A DNA stretch of 60,000 bases, taken from positions 2,358,001 to 2,418,000 of the forward strand of contig OX442319.1 of NCBI GenBank assembly GCA_949358305.1, written 5' to 3'. Shown here piece after piece: positions 10,258 to 19,131 of this stretch. Position 1 is the stretch's first letter. Each line of letters starts with the position of its first letter. Under the pieces are notes generated by a model that was not told where the DNA came from, did no database searches, and worked only from the letters and a program-made list of their open reading frames with translations. Source of the DNA: Strigamia acuminata (taxonomy: Eukaryota; Arthropoda; Chilopoda; Geophilomorpha; Linotaeniidae). The position numbers and the translations under genes were made by a program.

Positions 10258-10655
10258 GTTTTTGGACAAAAATTGGACGTTTTTGGACAAAAATTGGACG
10301 TTTTTGGACAAAAATTGGACGTTTTTGGACAAAAATTGGACGTTTTTGGACAAAAATTGGATGTTTTTGGACAAAAATTGGATGTTTTTGGACAAAAATT
10401 GGATGTTTTTGGACAAAAATTGGATGTTTTTGGACAAAAATTGGATGTTTTTGGACAAAAATTGGATGTTTTTGGACAAAAATTGGATGTTTTTGGACAA
10501 AAATTGGATGTTTTTGGACAAAAATTGGATGTTTTTGGACAAAAATTGGATGTTTTTGGACAAAAATTGGATGTTTTTGGACAAAAATTGGATGTTTTTG
10601 GACAAAAATTGGATGTTTTTGGACAAAAATTGGATGTTTTTAGACAAAAATTGAA
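10258..10655. repeat. 21-bp minisatellite, 19 copies, directly behind the SmD3-like gene
   Basis: The unit is TTTTTGGACAAAAATTGGATG. The first four repeats carry ACG in place of ATG at the end, so the array has a left subfamily (4) and a right subfamily (about 14). It starts 25 bases after the stop of the SmD3-like gene. The equivalent place behind the second gene copy has one diverged unit (about 26496-26520). Open frames on both strands are a by-product of the 21-bp period. Confidence 0.97.
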
Positions 10656-10751
10656 ATTTTCTATTCCTCTGAAAATAAAATAATTTAGACATTAAAATAA
10701 GACAGTGGTTTTACTTGTTTACTTGCATAATAATAAAAATTTGAATAAATT

Positions 10752-11791
10752 TGTCACGGTCCTGACTTTAGACAGTAATAATTTTCAAAATTTTAAGCGC
10801 ATTTTGCGCCTTTCCTTTAAATTTTCCCCAATCATATTGAGAAATTGTTCTAGTTTCTCTAAATTATTTTATTTTTCCCAAATCTAAATTTATTATTTTA
10901 TTTTATATTATTTTCCTTATTTTTGATATTTATCTTTAATTTGGCCTGGTTTTAATCACCCCATCCAGACAATTCATGAGAATTCTGCAATAAGTTGATA
11001 TAATCGCGCTCTAAATTTACATATTTCACCCCTGGTCGCCTGTTTTCTGCCCAGTCCCCATTGGGAATTGACTTGGCCTTTGACATGTGATCAGAGGTGA
11101 CTTGTTCTGTCAAGACATTTTTGACAGAGAGAATAATTTTCGCCTTCGACTAGACAACAGCTCCTGTCTCAACTAGGAGATTTCCAAGTGCGATTATGTT
11201 GCGTCTCAACGCATACGGTCACATTGCAGCCCGAATTCTCATGTTAGTCTAACTAACCACAACATTTATTATTTGCCCATTATTTGCGTACGAATTACTG
11301 GAAAAAGGCGTATTCGACGGTCTCAATTCGTCAATACATTTTATGCCACGACTGTGACTTCCTCCTCAGCCTAGACATTTTGAACTCATACTCGTCTCAA
11401 TTGCGTATTCATTTCATTATCAACGGTTCGACGACGTTGTCTGCGGTTTGGTACCTGTTTGCGCGTTCACCCAACGTTTGCGCGTGTTCAGGAGAAGAAA
11501 CATACTCTTCGTAAGTACGCCTAGCATATGACGACATTTTCCCTAGTGAAGAGCGATATTTTGGTCTTAAATTCGAAGTATCAACGTTCGCCATTTTGTA
11601 CGGCGCCCGAATTGAATCCTGCACCCATAAAATACAGATTTCACGAATAGACGCTGTCTTAACCTAGCTACCACCCCCGGCAAAGTTTTAAGAGTTGCAG
11701 CGCCTGCGAACCTAAATTTTCTGGTTATTACAATCCCTGGAAATTCTTAAATTTCCGAAACCATTGTTAAAAAGTCGACTACGACGTGACA
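10752..11791 (+). repeat. 5' LTR of the 13-kb element
   Basis: The LTR begins TGTCACGGTCC and ends CGACGTGACA, giving the inverted terminus TGTCACG / CGTGACA, and has the same length and apparently the same sequence as 22831-23870. A perfect splice donor, CGTAAGTA, lies at 11510-11517. It could serve as leader donor for a spliced subgenomic RNA. Confidence 0.95.
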
Positions 11792-11795
11792 ATCT

Positions 11796-11813
11796 TGGCG
11801 AGCTAGACAGGAT
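11796..11813 (+). other. primer-binding site, tRNA-Arg-like
   Basis: Four bases after the LTR the sequence reads TGGCGAGCTAGACAGGATTC. TGG is the complement of the tRNA 3' CCA end. The rest fits the 3' acceptor and T-arm of an arginine tRNA of the type that ends ...GAATCCTGTC...CGCCA, with mismatches in the acceptor middle. The exact tRNA cannot be named without the host tRNA set. Confidence 0.6.
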
Positions 11814-11941
11814 TCAACTCGAAACGTGTTCTAAGAGAACACAAACCACCATTTTCTTCAGTGAAGACTACGCAAGTATAGGTCGTTATATTTATTTAAT
11901 TAATTACTTATTTTTGCCGGCACACATATTATTATTTCAAC

Positions 11942-13858
11942 ATGGCTTCACGCGACGCTTTGTCGCAATCCAGTGTTTCGGACGTAGAAGCTGAACAAGC
12001 GCATACTTTGCCACTTCCAGACTCACCAACACATGAGCCGGACCAACAGCAGGAACTACTAGTACAACCAATATCCACAGACGTACCATTTTCCAATCCT
12101 TGGAGGACATACGCTCAAATGGAAGCGGATCAACTCCAACATGAACGGGAAGCGGCTGCAGCACGGGATCAATGGGAGGAAAATAGACGCCATTTGCAGG
12201 ACTCACTCATGGAGAGAAGACAAATAGTGGACGGGATGCGAGCGGTTCGAGAAGATATTCAACGAGGACCGCCGCCTCCTTACCAACCTGCGTTTATGCA
12301 ACCGGAACCACAACAACATCGAAGGAATCCACCTGCACTGACGATGGAAGCATTGATGAGAGTGTTACGAGAGGATAGAAGGGAGTTACAGCACGAACTT
12401 CGCCAGGAGTTGCTCGAGTCGATGAGGCAAATTAGGCGCGAGCTGAACGACAGAGTGGAGGAATTTATCCATTCGCACAACGAGCGAACTCAGCCTGAAC
12501 CACCAGCACCAGAAGCAGGTTCAGGGGCCACACGTCGTGGTCGAGAGGGCGCTCGGGGAGCCGACTTTTCTTTTGGAGATACTGGACGTGCATCGGGACC
12601 ACGACGCACTGGCTCTTATTCTCCGAGACGACGCCAACAACATTCACAACAGGGAGACACGACTTCCAATGTTCCACGGGACCCACCACCAGATCCTGAC
12701 CCGGATTCCGCTCAAAGAGGTAGTCAAGGCATACCACTCAGCGCCTCAAGACAGCACCCTCACACGAGATCTCAACTCTCATTGGAGTCGGACGATCAGC
12801 GTCAAGCCGCTCAGGTTGGAAGGTATAAACTTAAAGTTGAAAAAATTCCATACTTCGACCCGGATGAAGCTACTTTCGACACAGTGGACTTGTTCCTAGG
12901 TAAGCTATATGCGCACATGTTTACCATGGGAGCACCGGAAGGAATATATTTGAAAGTATACGTGGTTCTCGCGCTCCGAAATAGAGCGCAACGTTGGTGG
13001 ATGGCTCTGACTCCAAAACCAAACAATTGGGAGGACTTTGAATTAGTTTTCAGGCAGGTATTTTCCATTAATTCAGCTTTAGCTAATGTTAAGTTGTCTC
13101 AGCGCAAACAAAAGCCAGGGGAATCAACTATGTCGTTCCTCAGCGAGATGATTCATTATTTAAATATTGCTGGATACAAGGACAAGGGCTTGCAGTGGGA
13201 ACGAGTTCAGGGCATGATGCAAACTCAAGTCGTACAATTAATGCGCTCTTGGTGCATCAGGACGATCGACGACGCAGTCAAAATGGGCAACGACGTCGAT
13301 AATCGCCTTCAGTTGGATTCGTTGCGGACTTTTGAGTATAAACAGTGCGGAGTTTCGGACCAAGAGATGCCTTTACCCGCAGGAGTGGGTCCTGCCACAC
13401 GTACCAGAACAGAGGAGGAGAAGTTAAATCAACAATCTACTTCGTCCAGGTCTGGTCGTTTTTCAAGATTCAACAAAGTATTTACAGCATTGCTCGAGGA
13501 CATGTCGGCATGCGCGCTTGATCCAGAGGATCCCAACAGCGAGGAAACCAATAAGGACCCGCCAAAGGAGTCTGCATCAGCGGCAGCACAAAAGTCTGAT
13601 GTCCACGCCATGACTGCGACTACTGCGCCAACACCTAGAACGGATACACAGCACACATGTCCCAAGGACGTTGTCATTTTTCCAGCCGCTAAAGAAGCGC
13701 CTTCAGAGCCAAAGCTCCCGAAGAATGCTATGTGGAGAAAAACACCAACGGACAAATGGTTCATGTCTGACAGGCAATCATGGAGGCCTGTGTGCCCCGT
13801 TTGTGGCAAGGAATGGAGTCGTCAGTCGGGAAACGCAAGCGGCCTGCTCAAAGCATGA
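11942..13858 (+). CDS. gag: Gag polyprotein of the 13-kb element
   Basis: The 638-codon frame starts at the first ATG after the leader. Residues 1-290 are rich in Gln, Glu, Arg and Pro, with a likely coiled coil (about 130-175). Residues about 295-460 match the retrotransposon Gag capsid domain (RAQRWWMAL...WEDFELVFRQVF...MSFLSEM). Near the C terminus a single CPVC (about residue 619) takes the place of a normal CCHC zinc knuckle. The frame ends at TGA 13856-13858. It overlaps pol by 79 bases, inside which the frameshift signal lies. Gag should form the virus-like particle in the cytoplasm. Confidence 0.9.
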   Translation: MASRDALSQSSVSDVEAEQAHTLPLPDSPTHEPDQQQELLVQPISTDVPFSNPWRTYAQMEADQLQHEREAAAARDQWEENRRHLQDSLMERRQIVDGMRAVREDIQRGPPPPYQPAFMQPEPQQHRRNPPALTMEALMRVLREDRRELQHELRQELLESMRQIRRELNDRVEEFIHSHNERTQPEPPAPEAGSGATRRGREGARGADFSFGDTGRASGPRRTGSYSPRRRQQHSQQGDTTSNVPRDPPPDPDPDSAQRGSQGIPLSASRQHPHTRSQLSLESDDQRQAAQVGRYKLKVEKIPYFDPDEATFDTVDLFLGKLYAHMFTMGAPEGIYLKVYVVLALRNRAQRWWMALTPKPNNWEDFELVFRQVFSINSALANVKLSQRKQKPGESTMSFLSEMIHYLNIAGYKDKGLQWERVQGMMQTQVVQLMRSWCIRTIDDAVKMGNDVDNRLQLDSLRTFEYKQCGVSDQEMPLPAGVGPATRTRTEEEKLNQQSTSSRSGRFSRFNKVFTALLEDMSACALDPEDPNSEETNKDPPKESASAAAQKSDVHAMTATTAPTPRTDTQHTCPKDVVIFPAAKEAPSEPKLPKNAMWRKTPTDKWFMSDRQSWRPVCPVCGKEWSRQSGNASGLLKA

Positions 13859-16800
13859 GTCCAGAGAGCGGGTCGGATATAAACATCAAGGACTCTACTG
13901 AGAAGAAGACTGAGGAATCACCAGACGTCGATAGAAGTACAACACCGTCTACTCCGACACCAGAGGCGCCATCTGCTGTTCGAGAAGACAACAACAAATC
14001 ATTAACCCCGTCTACGGACATTAAATTAACTACATTAATCAAAACAGATTCAAGTAAATCAAAATCAAAAATACCCGGTGTCGTAACACCACAACCAACA
14101 AAATCAGCGCAACTTTCGTCTTTGAAAGCCAAGGAAACTCCCAAAAAACCAACTTCGTTGACGACACAGAGTGAGACGTTGAAAACAAACTTCGTTCTTT
14201 TGTCGCCCGAGGAATTGCAAAAATCTGAAGAGCCAATAATCGAAATTACGAAGACTGATCGCTTCAACAGAGAAGCACCATACATTAAAATAACATGGGC
14301 TAACGTGAGTTTTGTCGCACTTTTGGATTCAGGCGCTCAGACATGTGTAATGTCAGAATCATTATTTAACAAACTTAAAGCCAATATGGGTTTGGAATTG
14401 CTCGAACTTCACGAAACAGTGCGTACAGCGGCCGATGACAAAATTCCAGTTAAGGGATCTGTTAAACTGTCGGTGCGCGCACCTTTGGCCGTTATTTCTT
14501 TCATTTGCTTAATTATACCCAAAACATCAGAGGACCTTCTGCTGGGAAGAGATTTCTGCAGAGCGGTTGGTCTGTGCACGGACTTTGAATTGTGCCAGTG
14601 GTATTTGAAGGGATCGCCGGAGCGAAGACAATTCATGACTTTAGAACAAGCTAACAAGTCAGAATCTGTTCTTTTATTTCCCATCAAGAAGCCCGATGAT
14701 ACAAAGGACAGCGCTAAGGATGTACCCAAGGTAGTAATTAACAACATTAATTGTATTCTTCTAGAACATCGACCTTTGTCGCAAGAGATTTTCGAATATC
14801 CAAATGACGATGCTCAGCACCAAATCAAGAGGATTCGGAATCGTACACGAGATCAGTGGTCATTTATATGGTCACCAAAAAGGAAGGATTCCATTAAAAA
14901 ATCAAGAAAATTCAATTCATCATTGTTTTCGACGCTTAGTCAACGCAGACGTGCAAGACGACAGCGAAGACGCCTTTATGAATTGTCACCAACAATAAAA
15001 CAACTTAACACGCAGGGAAGACAGCTTTTGCGTCGTGTGGATGAAAATGCGCTCATGGCCAGAGTACACGATCATTCGACGATTTCGGAGCCGCCTTTGG
15101 ATGTTAATGTACTACAATATCAACCAAGCAGTGATCCAACACAACTGGATTGGATTTACGACCAGCTGTGGTCATCATTGACGGTACCCCAAATTCGTTT
15201 ATTAATTCAGACTCTTCGACCAATTTCGAAAGTATTTCGCGAGGAGGTTGGATTATGCAACAACACTCAGTTTGAAGTAAATTTAAAACCGGACTTTAGA
15301 CCAATTCATGTGCCTGTAAGACCCGTTAACCCAGCAAAAAAGATGGTAATTGACGCTTATTTGGACCAAAAACTAAAACAAGGCATTATTCGTCGATCAA
15401 AAAGTGATTGTGCGGTGGCGCCTGTTGTTGTTCCAAAGAAGACTGGAGACTGGCGTACAGCCATGGATTTTAGACCGATGAATGCTCAGACTTTACCCGA
15501 TGTCTACCCATTGCCCGACATCGATAATATATTTTCTTATTTAGGAGGATCAAATTGGTTTTCGATCATAGATGGACGAGAAGCTTTCCACCAGATTGGA
15601 GTGCGTCCAGGTGACGAGAGATTTCTCGCATTTATTACGCACAGAGGACTTTTCGAATATGTGAGAATGCCATTTGGACCCATTAATGGCCCAGCAACTC
15701 TGCAGAGAGCCATGAACAAAACTTTGTCGAAATATCTTTACAAGTTCGTGTTCGTTTATCTCGATGACGTCATAATTTTCAGCAAGACGTTCGAGGAGCA
15801 TGTACAACATCTCAAAATAATTCTTCAAGCCTTGGATGAAGCGGGATTCACGATGAACGCCAACAAGACGGAATTGTGCAGAACATCGCTCGAGGTTTTG
15901 GGACACATTGTGGAGGCTGGACACATTAAACCAAATCCAAATAAGGTGACGGCAATTCAATATTTTCCGGCGCCTACCAACATCAAAGAATTACAAAGAT
16001 TCAAAGGAATGATTGGTTATTATCAGTCATTTTTTCCAAATTATTCAAAAACATGCGAGGTGTTTCGCCCTTTACTCAAAAAAGATTCTGAGTGGAATTG
16101 GACGATTCAACACCAAGAAGCATTTAATTCACTCAAGAGAGGACTGGCTGAACCAACTCTACACCGAAGATTCCCAGATTGGACCAAGCCATACATACTA
16201 CAAACAGACGCCAGCTATTCAGGTTTGGGCGCTGCACTCATGCAATTAAATGATCAAGGTGAACGAACACCAATTGCCTTTGCATCACGTGCATTGAATT
16301 CTGCTGAAAAGAATTACAGCGTTACCGAAATTGAGTGCTTAGCGGCGGTTTGGGCGGTCAAAAGATTTCGTGTATATCTTGAGATGATGAATTTTTATTT
16401 AGAAAGCGATCATTTGTCGTTAAAGTGGCTTTTCCAGCAGCGAGAACCAAAAGGACGCCTGGCACGATGGGTTTTGTCCCTCAGTGAGTACAAATTTACA
16501 TTTCTTTACTGTTCAGGAGCACAGAATCGTGTTGCGGACGCCTTGAGCCGTGCGCCTGTAGAGCCATCGGAGCCATTGGATGCAGACGACTCGCCTCTCG
16601 TTGACGAAACATGCTACATCGCTTATTTTGACGACCCAAATGATTGGCCAAAATTACCGATAATCAACATTATTGGAGTTGGATTGGCTGCGGCACAACA
16701 ACGAAATAACGCAGCTGTGATGACAAGAGCGCAAAGACGACAGCAGCAAATTAAACCAAAATTGGGCAGGCCAAAAGGTTCTAAAAACAAGAAGAGACCG

Positions 16801-18600
16801 CCACCAAATTATCAGGTATTAACTCGAGCCAGGGCACGTCAGCAAGCGCAAGTTTCGACGCCTCCTGGGGCTGTTGCACCATTGCCACCTTTGATGTCGC
16901 CTCTGCCATCGCCAAATGTGCCGACTGCATCATTTCCGACCCCTAATATGTTGAGCCCACCTGCAGGACCATCTGGAGCTGCGCGACCGAATTATGACGG
17001 ATATGGAGGTCCGGATTCGGATTCGTCGGACGATTCGACAACTTATCGACCAGCATGGATGGGACGTGCAGGATTTATGCCACAGCAAGTGCGTCAAGAT
17101 CGATCACAATTTCAAAGAAATGCGACGAGACGCCCTGTTGCTGATGAACAACAAGACGAAGAAGAGGACGAGGCCGAGCGACTCCATGAGGCGCCGCAAG
17201 ACCACCAACCATTTCGTCTAATACCAACTGTTAACGAAATAATTCGTCGACAACACGAAGACACGTGGAGCGCCGAATTAATCGAATATCTTGATCAAGG
17301 ACATTTGCCCAACGACCAAGTACAAGCAGCGCGTATCAGGTATCGTGCCGTAGATTTTGCTATTTATAAGGGAATGTTATGTCGTTATCCACCGATCGAC
17401 ATAAACAAAATTCGCCGTAGAAGACAAATCTATTTGCCCCTAGTGTTACGCGAACAATATTTCAAAGCTCTGCATTACCCGCCGAGCTGCGGACATTTAG
17501 GAGTTGAGAAAACACTTCATCGACTCCGGGCCCGAGTTTATTGGCCAAAAATGAAAGAGGACGTCTTGCTTTGGATTCAAAAATGTGAACCATGTCAACG
17601 GGCCAAGCCGTTGAATCGCCTCCCATATGGACCAATGATCATGGCCAAACCACGACATTTGTTTCACACAATTTACATCGATTATTATGGTAAAAAGCCC
17701 CGATCGATTGGAGGACATTGTTACGCATTAGTAATTGTGGATGCCGCCAGTCGGTGGTTAGATGTAAGATTGACCGAGACATCTGACTGGAAAACAACAA
17801 TCAAACAATTGCAAGGATTTATTCAGCGATGGGCATTTCCAAAAGTTATTATAAGTGACAATGCGCCAGCTTTCCGTTCAATGGAATTCCAGGCTGCATG
17901 TCAGAGTTTTGGCGCCATCAATCGCTACACGGCTGTTTATCATCCACAGGGGAACTTAGCCGAAAGATTAAACCAAGCATTAAAAAACTGCATTTTGGCA
18001 TATATTGAAGAGCATGTGCGCTGGGACGTTCACATTGGATATTTTGTGCTAGCAATCAACTCAGCATATCAAGCTTCGCTTCAATATTCTCCTTATCAAA
18101 TGGTGACGGGACAGGAGGCGCGTTATCCAGGTGATTTCGATTCAGACACCGACGATGGACAGCCGCTGCCACCAGCACGAGCGCGAGAGACGCATGAATT
18201 GATGAGAGAATTGCGAAATGATGCCACTGCAAATTTACAAAGAGCTCAAATTAGACATAAACGTTGGTTCGATCGAAGGGGAAGACCACATGATTTCAAA
18301 CCAGGCGATTTTGTGTCTATTAAAAATCGACAATTGTCATCAGCGGACCGACAGTTTGCTGCAGGACTTCGACAGAGGACGGAAGGCGTTTACGTAATCC
18401 ATAAATTAACTGGACCCAACACTGTCATTCTTATGGACAAGGATGGTCGTCGAGTGCTGCCGTATAACGTCGTGGAATTGCGCCATTGGTTCAATAATAA
18501 TGATGATTTAGACCAAACAGACGCAACAATGATCGAAAAACATGTTGCTGCGTTTACATCGGAAATTGAAACCATCATCGCTTCATTTTCGATAAAATAA
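13780..18600 (+). CDS. pol: Pol polyprotein (protease, RT, RNase H, integrase) with an AT-hook-like linker
   Basis: The frame is 1606 codons and lies -1 relative to gag. It is probably entered by frameshifting at 13828-13834, not at its nominal ATG. Residues below count from that ATG. The protease has DSGA at 183-186. RT carries YLDD at 660-663. RNase H has its Asp at 810. Integrase has an HHCC finger (H1232, H1239, C1269, C1272) and the triad D1301, D1360, E1395. Between RNase H and integrase lies an about 230-residue Pro/Arg/Gln-rich linker. It contains LGRPKGSKNKKRP, with an AT-hook core GRP at 996-998, and an acidic SDSSDD stretch. The C terminus has a GPY/F-like module, but no chromodomain was recognised. 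All catalytic residues are present. Confidence 0.93.
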   Translation: MEACVPRLWQGMESSVGKRKRPAQSMSPESGSDINIKDSTEKKTEESPDVDRSTTPSTPTPEAPSAVREDNNKSLTPSTDIKLTTLIKTDSSKSKSKIPGVVTPQPTKSAQLSSLKAKETPKKPTSLTTQSETLKTNFVLLSPEELQKSEEPIIEITKTDRFNREAPYIKITWANVSFVALLDSGAQTCVMSESLFNKLKANMGLELLELHETVRTAADDKIPVKGSVKLSVRAPLAVISFICLIIPKTSEDLLLGRDFCRAVGLCTDFELCQWYLKGSPERRQFMTLEQANKSESVLLFPIKKPDDTKDSAKDVPKVVINNINCILLEHRPLSQEIFEYPNDDAQHQIKRIRNRTRDQWSFIWSPKRKDSIKKSRKFNSSLFSTLSQRRRARRQRRRLYELSPTIKQLNTQGRQLLRRVDENALMARVHDHSTISEPPLDVNVLQYQPSSDPTQLDWIYDQLWSSLTVPQIRLLIQTLRPISKVFREEVGLCNNTQFEVNLKPDFRPIHVPVRPVNPAKKMVIDAYLDQKLKQGIIRRSKSDCAVAPVVVPKKTGDWRTAMDFRPMNAQTLPDVYPLPDIDNIFSYLGGSNWFSIIDGREAFHQIGVRPGDERFLAFITHRGLFEYVRMPFGPINGPATLQRAMNKTLSKYLYKFVFVYLDDVIIFSKTFEEHVQHLKIILQALDEAGFTMNANKTELCRTSLEVLGHIVEAGHIKPNPNKVTAIQYFPAPTNIKELQRFKGMIGYYQSFFPNYSKTCEVFRPLLKKDSEWNWTIQHQEAFNSLKRGLAEPTLHRRFPDWTKPYILQTDASYSGLGAALMQLNDQGERTPIAFASRALNSAEKNYSVTEIECLAAVWAVKRFRVYLEMMNFYLESDHLSLKWLFQQREPKGRLARWVLSLSEYKFTFLYCSGAQNRVADALSRAPVEPSEPLDADDSPLVDETCYIAYFDDPNDWPKLPIINIIGVGLAAAQQRNNAAVMTRAQRRQQQIKPKLGRPKGSKNKKRPPPNYQVLTRARARQQAQVSTPPGAVAPLPPLMSPLPSPNVPTASFPTPNMLSPPAGPSGAARPNYDGYGGPDSDSSDDSTTYRPAWMGRAGFMPQQVRQDRSQFQRNATRRPVADEQQDEEEDEAERLHEAPQDHQPFRLIPTVNEIIRRQHEDTWSAELIEYLDQGHLPNDQVQAARIRYRAVDFAIYKGMLCRYPPIDINKIRRRRQIYLPLVLREQYFKALHYPPSCGHLGVEKTLHRLRARVYWPKMKEDVLLWIQKCEPCQRAKPLNRLPYGPMIMAKPRHLFHTIYIDYYGKKPRSIGGHCYALVIVDAASRWLDVRLTETSDWKTTIKQLQGFIQRWAFPKVIISDNAPAFRSMEFQAACQSFGAINRYTAVYHPQGNLAERLNQALKNCILAYIEEHVRWDVHIGYFVLAINSAYQASLQYSPYQMVTGQEARYPGDFDSDTDDGQPLPPARARETHELMRELRNDATANLQRAQIRHKRWFDRRGRPHDFKPGDFVSIKNRQLSSADRQFAAGLRQRTEGVYVIHKLTGPNTVILMDKDGRRVLPYNVVELRHWFNNNDDLDQTDATMIEKHVAAFTSEIETIIASFSIK
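13828..13895 (+). promoter_or_regulatory. -1 programmed ribosomal frameshift signal: slippery heptamer plus H-type pseudoknot
   Basis: The heptamer GGGAAAC (13828-13834) sits in the correct phase, with zero-frame codons GGA and AAC, inside the gag/pol overlap. After a 5-nt spacer, 13840-13849 pairs with 13866-13875 (10 bp, two G-U). Loop bases GAGTCC (13857-13862) pair with GGACTC (13890-13895). Connecting loops are 7, 3 and 14 nt, a geometry that fits an H-type pseudoknot. GGGAAAC is a heptamer known from retroviral gag-pro sites. Pairing was worked out by eye; folding energy was not calculated. Confidence 0.8.
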
Positions 18601-19131
18601 CTTAATTTCTTTTTATTTTATAATTTTATTTCTTTCTTTACTTTACCCAACCTTCTTTCCTTCTTGTGTTTATAATTTTCCCTGCTTTAAACCAAATATT
18701 TACGGAGGATAGACGCTGAAAATAGTAAGTAAAGATTAGTTTAGGAATTTGAAATTCATCAATTTAAAATGATGATACAAAAATTTACTAAGTCCAAACT
18801 CATGCTTCTTCGAAGTGCGTGATTAAATCTCGTTCACGCGAGAGGTCCGTGTCATATTTTATGACGAGGCGACCCCGTAGCGAGACCGCGTGTATTAAAG
18901 ACATGTGAGGGCACGACTTAGCCACATTTTAATTTGCGTCTGAATAGTCGCGCCTCAAAAAACTTAACAATCACTTAAATTGGATAAATATTGTTAGAAA
19001 CTGTGCGTCTATCACCCGTAAGTACTTTCTATTTCACAACAATTCATTTTTAATTGAATATTTTCGTTAAAATAACTTTTTCTTTCTGGAAAATTTCCAT
19101 TTCTTTTAGTTTCACTTTACGATAATTAATT
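18601..19131 (+). promoter_or_regulatory. pol-ORF3 spacer with splice-like signals
   Basis: Two strong donor-like sequences are present: AGTAAGTAAAG near 18724 and CCGTAAGTACT at 19016-19026. An acceptor with a pyrimidine-rich tract, TTTCTTTTAG, ends at 19109, 22 bases before the ORF3 start codon. A 92-nt intron (19018-19109), or a long splice from the LTR donor at 11511 to 19109, would place ORF3 first on its mRNA. No coding frame fills this spacer. Splicing is inferred, not shown. Confidence 0.4.

Noticed and set aside
10220-10692. Open frames on both strands reading FLDKNWM or QFLSKNI repeats
   Set aside because: The 21-bp tandem unit has no stops in several frames; no sign of a real gene.
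11284-11514. 76-codon frame, also at 23363-23593
   Set aside because: It lies wholly within the LTRs, so its duplication only reflects LTR identity; no protein-like features.
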